The notes under the pieces were generated by a model that did not search any database, was not told the origin of the DNA, and saw only the letters and a program-made list of their open reading frames with translations. This document shows positions 34,193 through 43,634 of a stretch of 64,000 nt of DNA, piece by piece. Numbering within the stretch: the stretch's first letter is position 1; each line of letters starts with the position of its first letter. The position numbers and the translations under genes are program-made. This DNA is from Pseudarthrobacter sp. NamE2. Lineage in GTDB: Bacteria > Actinomycetota > Actinomycetes > Actinomycetales > Micrococcaceae. Location of the stretch: the NCBI RefSeq assembly GCF_005796205.1, contig NZ_VAHN01000011.1, forward strand, positions 62,001-126,000, written 5' to 3'.

Positions 34193-35008
34193 TCAGCGTT
34201 GCCAGGCCTCGTTCCAGGTGATCCCGGCAAGGAGGGCCTGGCCGCTGACACCCGGGTGGAAGTAGTCGAGGGTGCTGATGTCGCTGGCAGCGAATGTGTG
34301 GGCGTAGACAGCCCCGCCATCATCACGGCAGCGCTCGTACCGCGCGCAGGTTTCTGCCAGCACCGCGTTGAAGGCGAGTTGGCGCTCGACCACCTGCCGG
34401 CGCATCTCCTCCGTGTTGGAGCCAGCGAGCATCGACGGGCAAAGTCCCGCGGACCAGGCTGCCCGTGCGGCAGGGTCGTCCTGCAGGACATCCCACAACT
34501 GGTAAAGGTTGGGAATGCTGCTCACGAAGACCAGCGGTCGCGGCCGCATCCGGTCCAGGATGGCCAGGGCCTCGTCCACACTGGCCTGGAAGGCGTCAAC
34601 CGCCGTCATGCTTCCCGCTGAAGCCGCACAGAGGTCGTTGGCGCCCACCAGGATCGTCACGTATTCGGCTTGTTGGCTGGCGGCTGCGGCTGCCTGGCGG
34701 GGCAGGTCGGACACCCTCGCCCCGCTGACGGCGTTATTGAAATTTTGTCCCCTGATTCCGGGATTGAGCTGCAGGAGCCGTTCGTAGTGGCTGATAACGC
34801 CGTCGTCCGCGCCGCTACCTGTTGACCAGGATTGTTCCGGGCGGTCGCCCGGGCCGCAGCAGGCATTGTTGGCCTGGGTGATGGAGTCGCCCAGGGCAGC
34901 CATGCTGCGCGGGTAGCCGTCTTCAGGCACCTGCGGAGTCGGCGCCGCCGCGACGATGACGAGGGCCGGCAGCATCAGCAGTGCCAGGAACCTCGCCACC
35001 TTGCCCAT
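34193..35008 (-). CDS. Secreted SGNH/GDSL hydrolase
   Basis: A 271-residue exported esterase. The N-terminal signal VARFLALLMLPALVIVAAAP is followed by block I MAALGDSITQ (Ser), block II NNAVSGARVSDL, block III VTILVGANDLC, and block V YFHPGVSGQ with the catalytic Asp/His pair, so the active site is complete. Six Cys suggest disulfides. TTTAAT lies 6 nt before ATG 35008. Upstream stands the purL terminator. Confidence 0.88.
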   Translation of the reverse strand: MGKVARFLALLMLPALVIVAAAPTPQVPEDGYPRSMAALGDSITQANNACCGPGDRPEQSWSTGSGADDGVISHYERLLQLNPGIRGQNFNNAVSGARVSDLPRQAAAAASQQAEYVTILVGANDLCAASAGSMTAVDAFQASVDEALAILDRMRPRPLVFVSSIPNLYQLWDVLQDDPAARAAWSAGLCPSMLAGSNTEEMRRQVVERQLAFNAVLAETCARYERCRDDGGAVYAHTFAASDISTLDYFHPGVSGQALLAGITWNEAWQR

Positions 35009-35021
35009 AGGTTGATTAAAG

Positions 35022-35088
35022 CCGAACCGCGGCGGTTCCGGACTTCTGCGCCCGTGTGGGGTGCGAGGTCCGGACCGCCGCGGTTCGG
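35022..35088 (-). terminator. Terminator of purSQL
   Basis: Long arms at 35022-35043 and 35068-35088 (about 21 bp with one bulged T), starting CCGAACCGCGGCGG, loop 24 bases. It lies 38 bases after the purL stop. Confidence 0.7.
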
Positions 35089-35125
35089 TTGCGTTGGGTG
35101 GGGAGGATGCGTTAGGTGGGGAGGA

Positions 35126-37435
35126 TCAGCCGAAGTACTTCGGCAGGGTTCCTTCGTGGGCTTCGCGCAGGGCATCGAGGGGCATGCTGTCCACGCCGTT
35201 GATCTCCAGCTTTCCGCTGGCCGCGTCCACCACGCCGATACGGGCGTGGGCGAAACCCCGGGCCTTGCACATGTCAGTGAACCGGACCTCTTCCGAGCGC
35301 GGGACACCCACGATGGCGCGGCCCTGCGACTCGGAGAACAACGCCGTGAACAGGTCCACGCCGTCGCGGTCCAGGATGTCCTGCAGCGCAATCCGGGCAC
35401 CGACGCCGTAACGCAGGGAGGACTCCACCAGGGCTGCGGCCAGGCCGCCCTCGGAGAGGTCGTGCGCGGAGTCGATCATGCCGTCGCGGGACGCGTTGAT
35501 CAGGATCTCGCCCAGGGCGCGTTCGGCCTCGAGGTCCACCTTGGGCGGCTGGCCGCCCAGGTGGCCGCGCAGGTTGGCCCACTCCGAACCGTCCAGCTCG
35601 GCAGCGGTGGTGCCCAGCAGGTAGATCGCCTGGCCGTCCTCACGCCAGCCCGACGGCGTGCGGCGGGCGACGTCGTCGAGCTTGCCCAGGACCGCCACCA
35701 CGGGGGAGGGGTGGATGGGGGTGGTGCCCGTCTGGTTGTACAGGGACACGTTGCCGCCGGTGACCGGGATGCCCAGCACCTGGCAGGCGTCGGACAGGCC
35801 GCGGATGGCCTCGGCGAGCTGCCACATGACGTCCGGGTCCTCGGGAGAACCGAAGTTCAGGCAGTCGCTGACGGCCATGGGAACCGCGCCGGAGGTGGCG
35901 ACGTTCCGGTACGCCTCGGCCAGTGCCAGCTGCGCACCGTGGTACGGATCCAGGTAGGTGTAGCGGCCGTTGGCGTCGGTGGCCAAAGCAACACCCAGGC
36001 CCGTCTCCTCGTCCACGCGCACCACGCCGGCGTCGTCGGGGAACGCCATGGAGGTGTTACCGCCCACGTAGCGGTCGTACTGGTCGGTGATCCAGGACTT
36101 AGAGCACATGTTCGGGGATGCCACGAGCTCGGTCACGGCGGCGGCCAGCTCGGCCGGAGCGGAGGGGCGGCCGGCGTCCTGCACAGAGCCGGTGAACGTG
36201 TCAGCCTGGACACCGTCCTGCCACTCGGGCCGGGCGTACGGACGGTCATAGACCGGGCCGTCGTGTGCAACGGTGCGGGGATCGACGTCGACGATCACCT
36301 CGCCGTCCCAGGTGATGATGAGGCGGCCGGTGTCGGTCACTTCGCCGAGCCAGGCGTACTCAACAGCCCACTTATCCATGACGGCCTCGAACGCTTCCAC
36401 GTTCTCCGGCTTGACCACGGCCATCATGCGTTCCTGCGACTCGGACATCAGGATCTCGCCCGGGGTCAGCGTGGGGTCGCGCAGCAGCACGGAGGTCAGC
36501 TCAACCTGCATGCCGCCGTCGCCGTTGGAGGCCAGCTCCGAGGTGGCGCAGGAGATGCCTGCCGCTCCCAGGTCCTGGATGCCCTCAACCAGCGAGCCCT
36601 TGAACAGCTCCAGGCAGCACTCAATCAGGACCTTCTCGGCGAACGGGTCGCCCACCTGGACGGCGGGGCGCTTGGACGGCTTGGTGTCGTCGAAGGACTC
36701 GGAGGCCAGGACGGACGCGCCGCCGATGCCGTCGCCGCCGGTGCGGGCACCGAACAGGACCACCTTGTTGCCCTTGCCGGAAGCGTTGGCCAGGCGGATG
36801 TCCTCATGGCGCATGACGCCAACGGCCAGCGCGTTCACCAGCGGGTTGCCCTGGTACACGGAATCAAAGACCATCTCGCCGCCGATGTTCGGCAGGCCGA
36901 GGGAGTTGCCGTAGCCGCCGATGCCGGCAACAGCACCGTGCATTACCCGCGCGGTGTCCGGGTGGTCGATGGCGCCGAAGCGCAGCGGGTCCATGACGGC
37001 AACCGGGCGGGCACCCATGGAGATGATGTCGCGGACAATGCCGCCGATGCCGGTCGCGGCGCCCTGGTAAGGCTCAACGAACGACGGCGAATTGTGCGAT
37101 TCGATCTTGAAGGTTACGGCCCAGCCGTCCCCCAGGTTGGTCACGCCGGCGTTTTCGCCGATGCCCACCAGCATGTCCTTCTTCATCTCCGGGGTCACCT
37201 TCTCGCCGAACTGGCGCAGGTGGTTCTTGGAGGACTTGTAGGAGCAGTGCTCGCTCCACATGACGGAGTACATGGCCAGCTCGGCGCCGGTGGGGCGGCG
37301 GCCCAGGACCTTGACGATCTCGTCGAACTCGTTCTGCTTCAGGCCCAGCTCGGCCCAGGGCAGCTCGGTGTCCGGGGTCTTAGCGGCGTTCTCGACGGTG
37401 TCGATGTTGAACTTTTTGGTGGTTTCGATGCTCAC
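35126..37435 (-). CDS. purL: Phosphoribosylformylglycinamidine synthase subunit II
   Basis: Small-type FGAM synthetase, 769 residues. [77 protein letters not shown] and [17 protein letters not shown] are standard. It works with PurQ (glutaminase) and PurS. GTG 37435 overlaps the purQ stop (GTGA), giving MSIETTKKF; the open frame extends into purQ but out of family. Confidence 0.96.
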   Translation of the reverse strand: MSIETTKKFNIDTVENAAKTPDTELPWAELGLKQNEFDEIVKVLGRRPTGAELAMYSVMWSEHCSYKSSKNHLRQFGEKVTPEMKKDMLVGIGENAGVTNLGDGWAVTFKIESHNSPSFVEPYQGAATGIGGIVRDIISMGARPVAVMDPLRFGAIDHPDTARVMHGAVAGIGGYGNSLGLPNIGGEMVFDSVYQGNPLVNALAVGVMRHEDIRLANASGKGNKVVLFGARTGGDGIGGASVLASESFDDTKPSKRPAVQVGDPFAEKVLIECCLELFKGSLVEGIQDLGAAGISCATSELASNGDGGMQVELTSVLLRDPTLTPGEILMSESQERMMAVVKPENVEAFEAVMDKWAVEYAWLGEVTDTGRLIITWDGEVIVDVDPRTVAHDGPVYDRPYARPEWQDGVQADTFTGSVQDAGRPSAPAELAAAVTELVASPNMCSKSWITDQYDRYVGGNTSMAFPDDAGVVRVDEETGLGVALATDANGRYTYLDPYHGAQLALAEAYRNVATSGAVPMAVSDCLNFGSPEDPDVMWQLAEAIRGLSDACQVLGIPVTGGNVSLYNQTGTTPIHPSPVVAVLGKLDDVARRTPSGWREDGQAIYLLGTTAAELDGSEWANLRGHLGGQPPKVDLEAERALGEILINASRDGMIDSAHDLSEGGLAAALVESSLRYGVGARIALQDILDRDGVDLFTALFSESQGRAIVGVPRSEEVRFTDMCKARGFAHARIGVVDAASGKLEINGVDSMPLDALREAHEGTLPKYFG

Positions 37436-38205
37436 TTGTCGCCTCCCACAATCTTGGTCAAAACGGAGGTGAAGAAGCCGAGGCCGTCCGTGTCCGACCC
37501 GCCGATGCCGTCCAGCGATTCGGGGCCGAAGCCGGGCTCGGTGGCGTGCTCGGGGTGCGGCATGAGGCCCACCACGTTGCCGGCCTCGTTGGAGATGCCG
37601 GCGATGTCGCGGCGGGAGCCGTTCGGGTTGAAGCCCACGTAGCGGAACACCACGCGGCCCTCGGCCTCCAGGGCATCCAGGGTCTTCTCGTCCGCGATGT
37701 ACTGGCCGTCCTGGTTTTTCAGCGGGATGGTGATTTCCTGGCCCGCCTGGTAGTCCAGCGTCCAGGCGGTGGCGTTGTTCTCCACCCGCAGGACCTGGTC
37801 GCGGCACAGGAATTTCAGGTGGTCGTTCTTGATCATCGAACCTGGCAGCAGGTGCGATTCGGTGAGGATCTGGAAGCCGTTGCAGATGCCCAGGACGGGC
37901 AGCTTCGCGTCGCTGTTGGCGGCGTCGATGATCCTGGACATCAGCGGGGCGAAACGGGCGATGGCGCCGGCGCGCAGATAATCGCCATAGGAGAAGCCGC
38001 CGGGAATAACGACGGCGTCCACGTCGCCAAGTTCGGTATCGGCGTGCCAGAGTTCGACGGCGGTGCCGCCGGCGAGGCGGACGGCACGGGCGGCGTCGCG
38101 GTCATCAAGGGTCCCGGGGAAGGTGACAACGCCGATGCGCGCGCCGGCCAGCCGCGGTTCGGCGGCGACGGCGATGGCTTCGCCGAGCAGGGGAAGTTCA
38201 GTCAT
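37432..38205 (-). CDS. purQ: Phosphoribosylformylglycinamidine synthase subunit I (glutaminase)
   Basis: Class I glutamine amidotransferase subunit, 257 residues, longer than many by an N-terminal extension ([20 protein letters not shown]). [20 protein letters not shown] opens the core; the nucleophile Cys is in [20 protein letters not shown] and the His-Glu pair in [14 protein letters not shown]. It hands ammonia to PurL. One base separates it from purS. Confidence 0.95.
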   Translation of the reverse strand: MTELPLLGEAIAVAAEPRLAGARIGVVTFPGTLDDRDAARAVRLAGGTAVELWHADTELGDVDAVVIPGGFSYGDYLRAGAIARFAPLMSRIIDAANSDAKLPVLGICNGFQILTESHLLPGSMIKNDHLKFLCRDQVLRVENNATAWTLDYQAGQEITIPLKNQDGQYIADEKTLDALEAEGRVVFRYVGFNPNGSRRDIAGISNEAGNVVGLMPHPEHATEPGFGPESLDGIGGSDTDGLGFFTSVLTKIVGGDK

Positions 38206-38206
38206 C

Positions 38207-38458
38207 TCAGGCCTCGACGACCTCGACGTTGACGACGTCTTCGATGACGGGATTGGAGAGGAGGGTGGCAGCGGCGTCGCGGGCCTGGGCCAGGATGTCC
38301 TCGGTCACCTCACCGTCGACCGTCAGTTCGAAACGCTTGCCCTGGCGGACAGAGCTGAAGCTGGTGAAGCCCAGCCGGGGGAGAGCGCCAACAATTGCCT
38401 TCCCCTGCGGGTCCAGAATCTCGGGCTTGGGCATGACGTCAACAACGATCCGGGGCAT
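38207..38458 (-). CDS. purS: Phosphoribosylformylglycinamidine synthase subunit PurS
   Basis: An 83-residue bridging subunit: [40 protein letters not shown] and [23 protein letters not shown] 38458 follows AGGAGTTACCGG and is the family start. First gene of purSQL. About 250 bases upstream hold no gene on the minus strand. Confidence 0.95.
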   Translation of the reverse strand: MPRIVVDVMPKPEILDPQGKAIVGALPRLGFTSFSSVRQGKRFELTVDGEVTEDILAQARDAAATLLSNPVIEDVVNVEVVEA

Positions 38459-38714
38459 CCGGTAACTCCTGTGCGTGAGCTTGGGTAAGGGCGCAGCGGA
38501 GTGATGCCGTCTCACGCCGTACCGGGGTGCTGGGGACAATGTGGTCAACAGTGAGGACGGGCGCTCCGCGAGCTTGCCATACCATTCTACCGGCCGGAAT
38601 GGCCATACCTGTATTCGGCGGTTTGCAGCCTCCTTCAGCGCTTGCCTGCGCCACAAGGGGGCTTCGCAGGCCCTGGTTCTGGAGTTGCCGGGACGGCTTC
38701 ACTAGGATTGCTGA

Positions 38715-38900
38715 ATGACAGAAAAATCGAAGTCCGTCCTGTTGCCGATGGTCGCTGCGGCCGTGTTCGCGGGCCTCGGCAGGATGGTGCTGCAGAAGGT
38801 GAAGGCGGACCGGCTGGCCCGGCAGAATCGGGTTGCCGGTCCCGTTGACGAGAAGACGCGGCAGTGGATCAGCGACGTTGTCCGGACGCCGCGGCAGTAA
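38715..38900 (+). CDS. Small conserved protein with one hydrophobic segment
   Basis: A 61-residue protein: a hydrophobic stretch near the N terminus (SVLLPMVAAAVFAGLGRMVL), then a basic segment and DEKTRQWISDVVRTPRQ. The start is supported by TAGGAT exactly 6 nt before ATG 38715 and by a good terminator (38932) after the stop. It may be a membrane-associated small protein; function unknown. Confidence 0.6.
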   Translation: MTEKSKSVLLPMVAAAVFAGLGRMVLQKVKADRLARQNRVAGPVDEKTRQWISDVVRTPRQ

Positions 38901-38923
38901 GCCGATCCCGATTCTTTCTTCAG

Positions 38924-39021
38924 TGACATAGGGCGCCCCGGGGGCGCCATTTTTCGTGCTCGCCGTCCATGCCCCAGGCTTCCTGTGACAGGCGCAAAAT
39001 ACCCGGTTACGCCCTATGTCA
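38924..39021. repeat. 98-bp segment bounded by 12-bp inverted repeats
   Basis: TGACATAGGGCG (38924-38935) and CGCCCTATGTCA (39010-39021) are perfect complements 74 bases apart. The left arm is fused to the hairpin that ends the 38715 gene. The right arm lies 134 bases before the subtilase start. Operator pair or small element; undecided. Confidence 0.5.
38932..38955 (+). terminator. Terminator of the 38715 small gene
   Basis: GGCGCCCC / GGGGCGCC stem directly followed by ATTTTTCG, a canonical intrinsic terminator. Confidence 0.85.
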
Positions 39022-39154
39022 TATTCCGCTCTCACTCTGTACTGTTTGAACCGGTTGGTCTCACCGGTTTACAAGATCTGTAACTCGATGTGCCATGCCT
39101 GTCGTTTCCGGTCCGCAGCACTTGGTGGGCCGGTACATCATGAAAGGGTTGCAC

Positions 39155-42100
39155 GTGAGATCAACTGGAAGAAACCCCATCCGGGACGGGGGATTCCGGA
39201 AGGCGGCGGCCCTGGCCGTCGGTTTGCCGTTCCTCCTGGGCGCAATGGCCACAGGTCCCGCCCTTGCGGCGCCGGCCAGCCAGGACAAGGGGACGGCCGC
39301 AACCAGTCCGGGAGCTGCGCAGTTCAAGGACGGCCGGTACATTGTGGTGCTGGCCGGCGCTGCTGCAGCAGCCTATGAGGGGGAGACTCCCGGCCTCGGG
39401 GCGACCAAGCCGCAGAAGGGAAGGAAGCTTGACGCCGGCAGTGCCAACTACAAGGCCTATGACGCGCACCTCCGCAAGCAGCAGCGTGAAGTGGCGGCAA
39501 GCCAGGGCGTCACACCTGCCAAGCACTACACTGCGGCCCTTAACGGTTTCTCGGCTGCGCTCACCGCAGCGCAGGCCACTGCCCTCGCAAAGGACAACCG
39601 GGTCCTGGCGGTAGCCCCGGACGTGGAAAACAGCCTGGACTACACCACCACGGATTTCCTTAGGCTCACCGGCCCCAACGGTGCCTGGGCCAAGCAGTTC
39701 GGCGGCGAAGCGAACGCGGGCAAGGGTGTGGTGGTGGGCGTCATAGACTCCGGCTACGCTCCCGACAACCCCTTCCTGCAGGGCGACCCGGTGCAGCCCC
39801 TCCAAGGTCCTGCCCAGGTCGGCGTTCCCTACCGCACCGCCGACGGCAATATAGCCATGCTGAAGGCCGACGGCACCACCTTCGAGGGTGACTGCCAGAA
39901 GGGTGAGGGAACCGGCGCGTGGTTTGACGGCTCCCTGTGCAACTCCAAGGTCATCGGCGCCCGCTACTTCGCGGACTCGTTCCTCCAGTACGTCACGCCC
40001 GGGAACCGTGCCCCCGAAGAGCTGATCTCGCCTGTGGACGTCGGCAGCCACGGCACCCACACGGCTACCACTGCCGCCGGCAACGCCAACGTGGAGCAGG
40101 TCATCGACGGATCCGGTTTCGGCAAGAGCTCCGGGGTGGCGCCGGCCGCCAAGGTGTCCGTGTACAAGGTGTGCTGGGAAGACACGAACCCGGACACCGG
40201 CGGCTGCTACTCCTCCGCCTCGGTGGAGGCGGTGGAGGCTGCAATCAAGGACGGCGTCGACGTCCTCAACTACTCCATCTCCGGCAACAACAACAGCACC
40301 GTTGACCCTGTGGCCCTGGCATTCCTGAACGCTGCCGCTGCCGGGGTCTTCGTCTCGGCCTCCGCCGGCAACTCCGGGCCCACGGCGTCCACCGTCAACC
40401 ACGCCTCGCCGTGGCTCACCACCGTCGCAGCCTCCACATTCCCCAGCGACCTGCTGGGAACGGTCAAGGTCTCCGACGGCTCGCTGTACCGCGGTGCGTC
40501 CATCATGAAGGCGGAGGTGGTGGACAAGTCCGTCATCCTCGCCGCCGGTGCTGCGGCGGCGGGAGCAACAGGCGCCAACCTGTGTGGACCGGGCTCACTG
40601 GACCCGGCGAAGGTGGCCGGCAAGGTGGTCGTGTGCGACCGCGGTGTGATCGACCGGACGGCAAAAAGCCAGGAAGTCCTGGACAAGGGCGGGGCAGGGA
40701 TGATCCTGGTAAACCTCACCAGCAGCTCGGAGGACGCGGACAACCATGCGCTGCCCACCGTCCACGTCAATGCACCCAAGAGCCTGGAAATGAAGTCCAA
40801 GCTTGAGGCAAACCCCGGGCTGACAGTCAGCCTGGTCAAGGGCGACCTGACGGGCGAACCGGCTGCACCGGCGCCGCAGATCGCAGGCTTCTCCTCACGC
40901 GGTCCCACACTTGCCTCAGGAAGTGACCTGCTGAAGCCGGACGTGGCAGCCCCCGGGGTCAACGTGCTGGCCGGCGTCTCCACCATCGGCAACGGCGGCG
41001 ACCAGTTCGGTTTTATGTCCGGCACCTCCATGGCAGCTCCGCACATTGCAGGTTTCGGCGCCCTGGTTCTCAGCAGGCAGCCCGCCTGGACGCCGGCCAC
41101 GGTGAAGTCCGCCATGATGACCACGGCCTACCCGCTGGTCCATCCGGACGGCTCGCCCAACAGGGATCCGTTCCAGGGCGGAGCCGGCCACATCGACTCC
41201 ACGCGCGTCCTCGATCCGGGCCTCGTCTACAACTCCGGCATCCGGGACTGGCTGGGCTTCCTCAACGGCCAGGGAATGGAGACGGGTGCTCCGCAGGCTG
41301 GAGCCATCGCCGCCCGCGACCTTAATGTGCCGTCAATCGCCCTGGGCAGCCTGGTGGGCGAAGTCCAGGTCAAACGCCAGCTGACCGCACTGGTGCCCGG
41401 TATGTACCGTCCTGAAATCGACCTGCCGGGCTTCAACGTCCAGGTGGAACCGCAGTCACTCAACTTTGCCAAGGCGGGCCAGACCCGCGAGGTGACTTTG
41501 ACCATCCGGAACGTCAATGGTCCAATAGGCAAGTTCAGCACGGGCACGCTGACCTGGAAGGGCCCGCGCACTGTGACTTCGCCCCTGGCCGTCCGGCCGG
41601 TGGACGCCCAGATCGCGCCGTCGTTCTCCTTCAGTTCCCCCGCCGGCTCCGGCAGCGGAACCATGGAACTGGTCTCGGGCTCGGGCACGCCCATCCCGGT
41701 GGGGGTGGAAGGTCTGGCACCCCTGAGCCAGACTGCCATCACCAAGACGCCGGGTGAGTACGCGCCCACCAATGACACGCATAATGCCCTGCTGCAGGTG
41801 AACGTTCCGGAAAATGCAACCTTCGCCCGGCTGGGCATCCAGGCCCAGCCCGAGGATGTTGACTGGGACATGGTGGTATATGGGCCGAATGGTTCCGGCG
41901 GGCTGACGGCCACGCAGGTGGCAACGGCGTCCGCCGGCGAGTTCCTGGACCTGGAGGCACCGCGGGCCGGGACGTACTACATTGTGGCAAACCTGTACTC
42001 GACACCGGACAACGGGGCGGCGACGGCAACCGTCCAGGCCGTGACTTTCACCGGCAGTGCCGGAAACCTTGCGGTGGAACCCAACCCCATCAGCGCTCCG

Positions 42101-42286
42101 AACGGCACTGCCACCTCAGCCGCTCTCTCCTGGGCAGGGTTGGCCGACGGGACCTATGCCTCGCGCTTGACCCTTGGCGGCAACGGTATCCGCACCTGGA
42201 TCACCGTCCAGGTGGGGGCCGCGGCTGTCCGGGCTCCGGCCGGCGGCTCTCCCATTGCCCTGGCGCAGACTGTGCCGGCGGCCTGA
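39155..42286 (+). CDS. Secreted subtilase (S8 family) with I9 prodomain and PA insert
   Basis: A 1043-residue extracellular serine protease. Signal peptide about 1-38 (ALAVGLPFLLGAMATGPALA), then an inhibitor-I9 prodomain (GRYIVVLAGAAAAAYEGE to AALNGFSAALTAAQATAL). The catalytic triad is Asp198 (VVVGVIDSGYAPDNP), His299 (VGSHGTHTATTAAGN) and Ser625 (GFMSGTSMAAPHIAGFGALV). A PA domain lies between His and Ser, an Fn3-like domain follows (SLNFAKAGQTREVTLTIRN), and a PPC-like beta domain ends the chain. GTG 39155 is chosen for GAAAGGG 6 bases upstream; ATG 39140 is possible. TTGAAC-17-TTACAA at 39046-39074 may be the promoter. Convergent with an operon encoding two SSI-like inhibitors. Confidence 0.93.
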   Translation: MRSTGRNPIRDGGFRKAAALAVGLPFLLGAMATGPALAAPASQDKGTAATSPGAAQFKDGRYIVVLAGAAAAAYEGETPGLGATKPQKGRKLDAGSANYKAYDAHLRKQQREVAASQGVTPAKHYTAALNGFSAALTAAQATALAKDNRVLAVAPDVENSLDYTTTDFLRLTGPNGAWAKQFGGEANAGKGVVVGVIDSGYAPDNPFLQGDPVQPLQGPAQVGVPYRTADGNIAMLKADGTTFEGDCQKGEGTGAWFDGSLCNSKVIGARYFADSFLQYVTPGNRAPEELISPVDVGSHGTHTATTAAGNANVEQVIDGSGFGKSSGVAPAAKVSVYKVCWEDTNPDTGGCYSSASVEAVEAAIKDGVDVLNYSISGNNNSTVDPVALAFLNAAAAGVFVSASAGNSGPTASTVNHASPWLTTVAASTFPSDLLGTVKVSDGSLYRGASIMKAEVVDKSVILAAGAAAAGATGANLCGPGSLDPAKVAGKVVVCDRGVIDRTAKSQEVLDKGGAGMILVNLTSSSEDADNHALPTVHVNAPKSLEMKSKLEANPGLTVSLVKGDLTGEPAAPAPQIAGFSSRGPTLASGSDLLKPDVAAPGVNVLAGVSTIGNGGDQFGFMSGTSMAAPHIAGFGALVLSRQPAWTPATVKSAMMTTAYPLVHPDGSPNRDPFQGGAGHIDSTRVLDPGLVYNSGIRDWLGFLNGQGMETGAPQAGAIAARDLNVPSIALGSLVGEVQVKRQLTALVPGMYRPEIDLPGFNVQVEPQSLNFAKAGQTREVTLTIRNVNGPIGKFSTGTLTWKGPRTVTSPLAVRPVDAQIAPSFSFSSPAGSGSGTMELVSGSGTPIPVGVEGLAPLSQTAITKTPGEYAPTNDTHNALLQVNVPENATFARLGIQAQPEDVDWDMVVYGPNGSGGLTATQVATASAGEFLDLEAPRAGTYYIVANLYSTPDNGAATATVQAVTFTGSAGNLAVEPNPISAPNGTATSAALSWAGLADGTYASRLTLGGNGIRTWITVQVGAAAVRAPAGGSPIALAQTVPAA

Positions 42287-42306
42287 CAAGCTAATCGAAA
42301 AGAAAA

Positions 42307-42338
42307 GGACCCCGGGCGGCAGCCACCGCCCGGGGTCC
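42307..42338. terminator. Bidirectional terminator between subtilase and inhibitor operon
   Basis: Perfect 13-bp arms GGACCCCGGGCGG / CCGCCCGGGGTCC, loop CAGCCA; TTCC on the plus side and CTTTTCTTTT on the minus side serve both convergent units. Confidence 0.85.
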
Positions 42339-42360
42339 TTCCGTTAACCCGTGCCCCGCG

Positions 42361-42696
42361 TCAGACGTCCCGTCCACCGCCGAACAGCGGCGCCATGGTG
42401 TTCCACCGGGAAATTTCGCAGCCGTCAGTCCGCTTAAACACCGCTTCCACCGGGCGGTCATGGAAGGTTCCGGTGACCACCGCCACCTGGGGTCCGCCAT
42501 ACTGCTGCGTGCAGAGCCGGGGCGGTCCGGGCTGCGGGAAAAAGATCCGCTCTCCGAACTCCTGCACCACCATCAGCGCTGCTTCCGCGTTTGGAAGGGT
42601 GGTGGCGTCGGAGAGTATCCCGTCCTCCGCTGCCAGCCGGAATACGTGTTCGACGGAGCCCGGGTCCTCCCTTAGCCTGATGGTCAGGTTGATCAT
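42361..42696 (-). CDS. SSI-like (inhibitor I16) protein without signal peptide
   Basis: An 111-residue protein. Its C-terminal half (RLCTQQYGGPQVAVVTGTFH, DRPVEAVFKRTDGCEISRWN) is plainly related to the end of Streptomyces subtilisin inhibitors and nearly identical in pattern to the product at 43603. The N-terminal half aligns (SVEHVFRLAAEDG, NAEAALMVVQEFG), but both cysteines of the first disulfide are replaced, by Phe and Leu, and there is no signal peptide. It may be a cytoplasmic derivative or a non-inhibitory binding protein. ATG 42696 overlaps the stop of the upstream gene by four bases (ATGA), so it is co-translated. Confidence 0.7.
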   Translation of the reverse strand: MINLTIRLREDPGSVEHVFRLAAEDGILSDATTLPNAEAALMVVQEFGERIFFPQPGPPRLCTQQYGGPQVAVVTGTFHDRPVEAVFKRTDGCEISRWNTMAPLFGGGRDV

Positions 42697-43634
42697 CGGG
42701 CTTCGACCGCCGTTGCGGCGGACAGCGCCCCGGCGAGCCTTTGCCGCAGCAGCGCGGCCTCGGCGGCGAAAGAGCGCTGGTGTTCCACATAGGCGGCCTT
42801 GCCCTGCGGTGTCTCGATGGCGATCGCGGGATAGCCCCACTCCTCCAGGTCGTAAGGGGACGCCTGCATGTCCATGGCACGGATCCGCCAGGAGAGTTCG
42901 AAGCAGTCCATGACCATTTCACTTGGAAGCAGGGGCAGCAGCTTGTAGGCCCACTTGTACAGGTCCATGTTGGCGTGCAGGCAGCCCGGCTGCTCCATGT
43001 GCCGCTGGTTTTCGCGGCTCGGTGCGAACTCGTTCAAGACAGTGGCATCAGGTGTGTAGAAGCGGAAGGCATCAAAGTGCGTGCAGCGGATCCGGTTGTC
43101 CTCCACCACCTTGTCCGTTCCTGCAGATCCCAGCCGCAGTCGAAGGTATTCGTGCCGCAGGTCGAACCTGTCCTGGTGGTAAACCATCGCCCACTCGTGC
43201 AGGCCGAAGCAGCCAAACTGCGCGGGCCGGGCTGCGGTGTTCCGGAGGATGATTCCGGCAAACGCCACCGCTTCCTTGCGGTCGGCAAGGAAGCCGGCCA
43301 CGTCAACGGTAACCGCAGTGCTGCCCGCAGGCAGCCCCAGAGAGGCGAGCGCGCCGTCGTCGAGCCTCCTGTAGTGCTTCCATTCAGCGCGGGCTATTGC
43401 CTTGTCCCCCAGCAGGATGGTGCCCGCACCGGGATGCCAGCGGCGGAGCTGTCCGGGTTTCTGGGTGTAGTAGGTGAAGAGGAAGTCCTCAACGGGGTGC
43501 TTTTGCCCGGCGGAGCGCCGTGCAAGGTAGGGGTCGGCGTAGCGGCTGACACGCTGTTGGTGGGCATCCTCAAGTGCCCGCCATTCGTCCGCCGCCAGGA
43601 CCCTAAGCTGCTCCACCGGCGTGGCCCAGGACAT
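42693..43634 (-). CDS. Protein of the family annotated as 3-methyladenine DNA glycosylase
   Basis: A soluble protein of about 313 residues. I recognise the family by KHPVEDFLFTYYTQKPGQLR RWHPG, GCFGLHEWAMVYHQ, CTHFDAFRFYTPDA, QPGCLHANMDLYKWAYKL and MQASPYDLEEWGYPAIAIET. Actinobacterial members carry the glycosylase label by annotation transfer; I see neither a helix-hairpin-helix nor AAG hallmarks, so the activity is unproven. The ATG at 43634 overlaps the upstream inhibitor gene by 32 bases; GTG 43616 or ATG 43649 are alternatives. It sits between two SSI-like genes in one transcript. Confidence 0.7.
   Translation of the reverse strand: MSWATPVEQLRVLAADEWRALEDAHQQRVSRYADPYLARRSAGQKHPVEDFLFTYYTQKPGQLRRWHPGAGTILLGDKAIARAEWKHYRRLDDGALASLGLPAGSTAVTVDVAGFLADRKEAVAFAGIILRNTAARPAQFGCFGLHEWAMVYHQDRFDLRHEYLRLRLGSAGTDKVVEDNRIRCTHFDAFRFYTPDATVLNEFAPSRENQRHMEQPGCLHANMDLYKWAYKLLPLLPSEMVMDCFELSWRIRAMDMQASPYDLEEWGYPAIAIETPQGKAAYVEHQRSFAAEAALLRQRLAGALSAATAVEAR

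Noticed and set aside
34832..37642. A 936-residue open frame on the plus strand
   Set aside because: It is the complement of purL, whose family match is complete; the frame is open because of GC-rich third positions.
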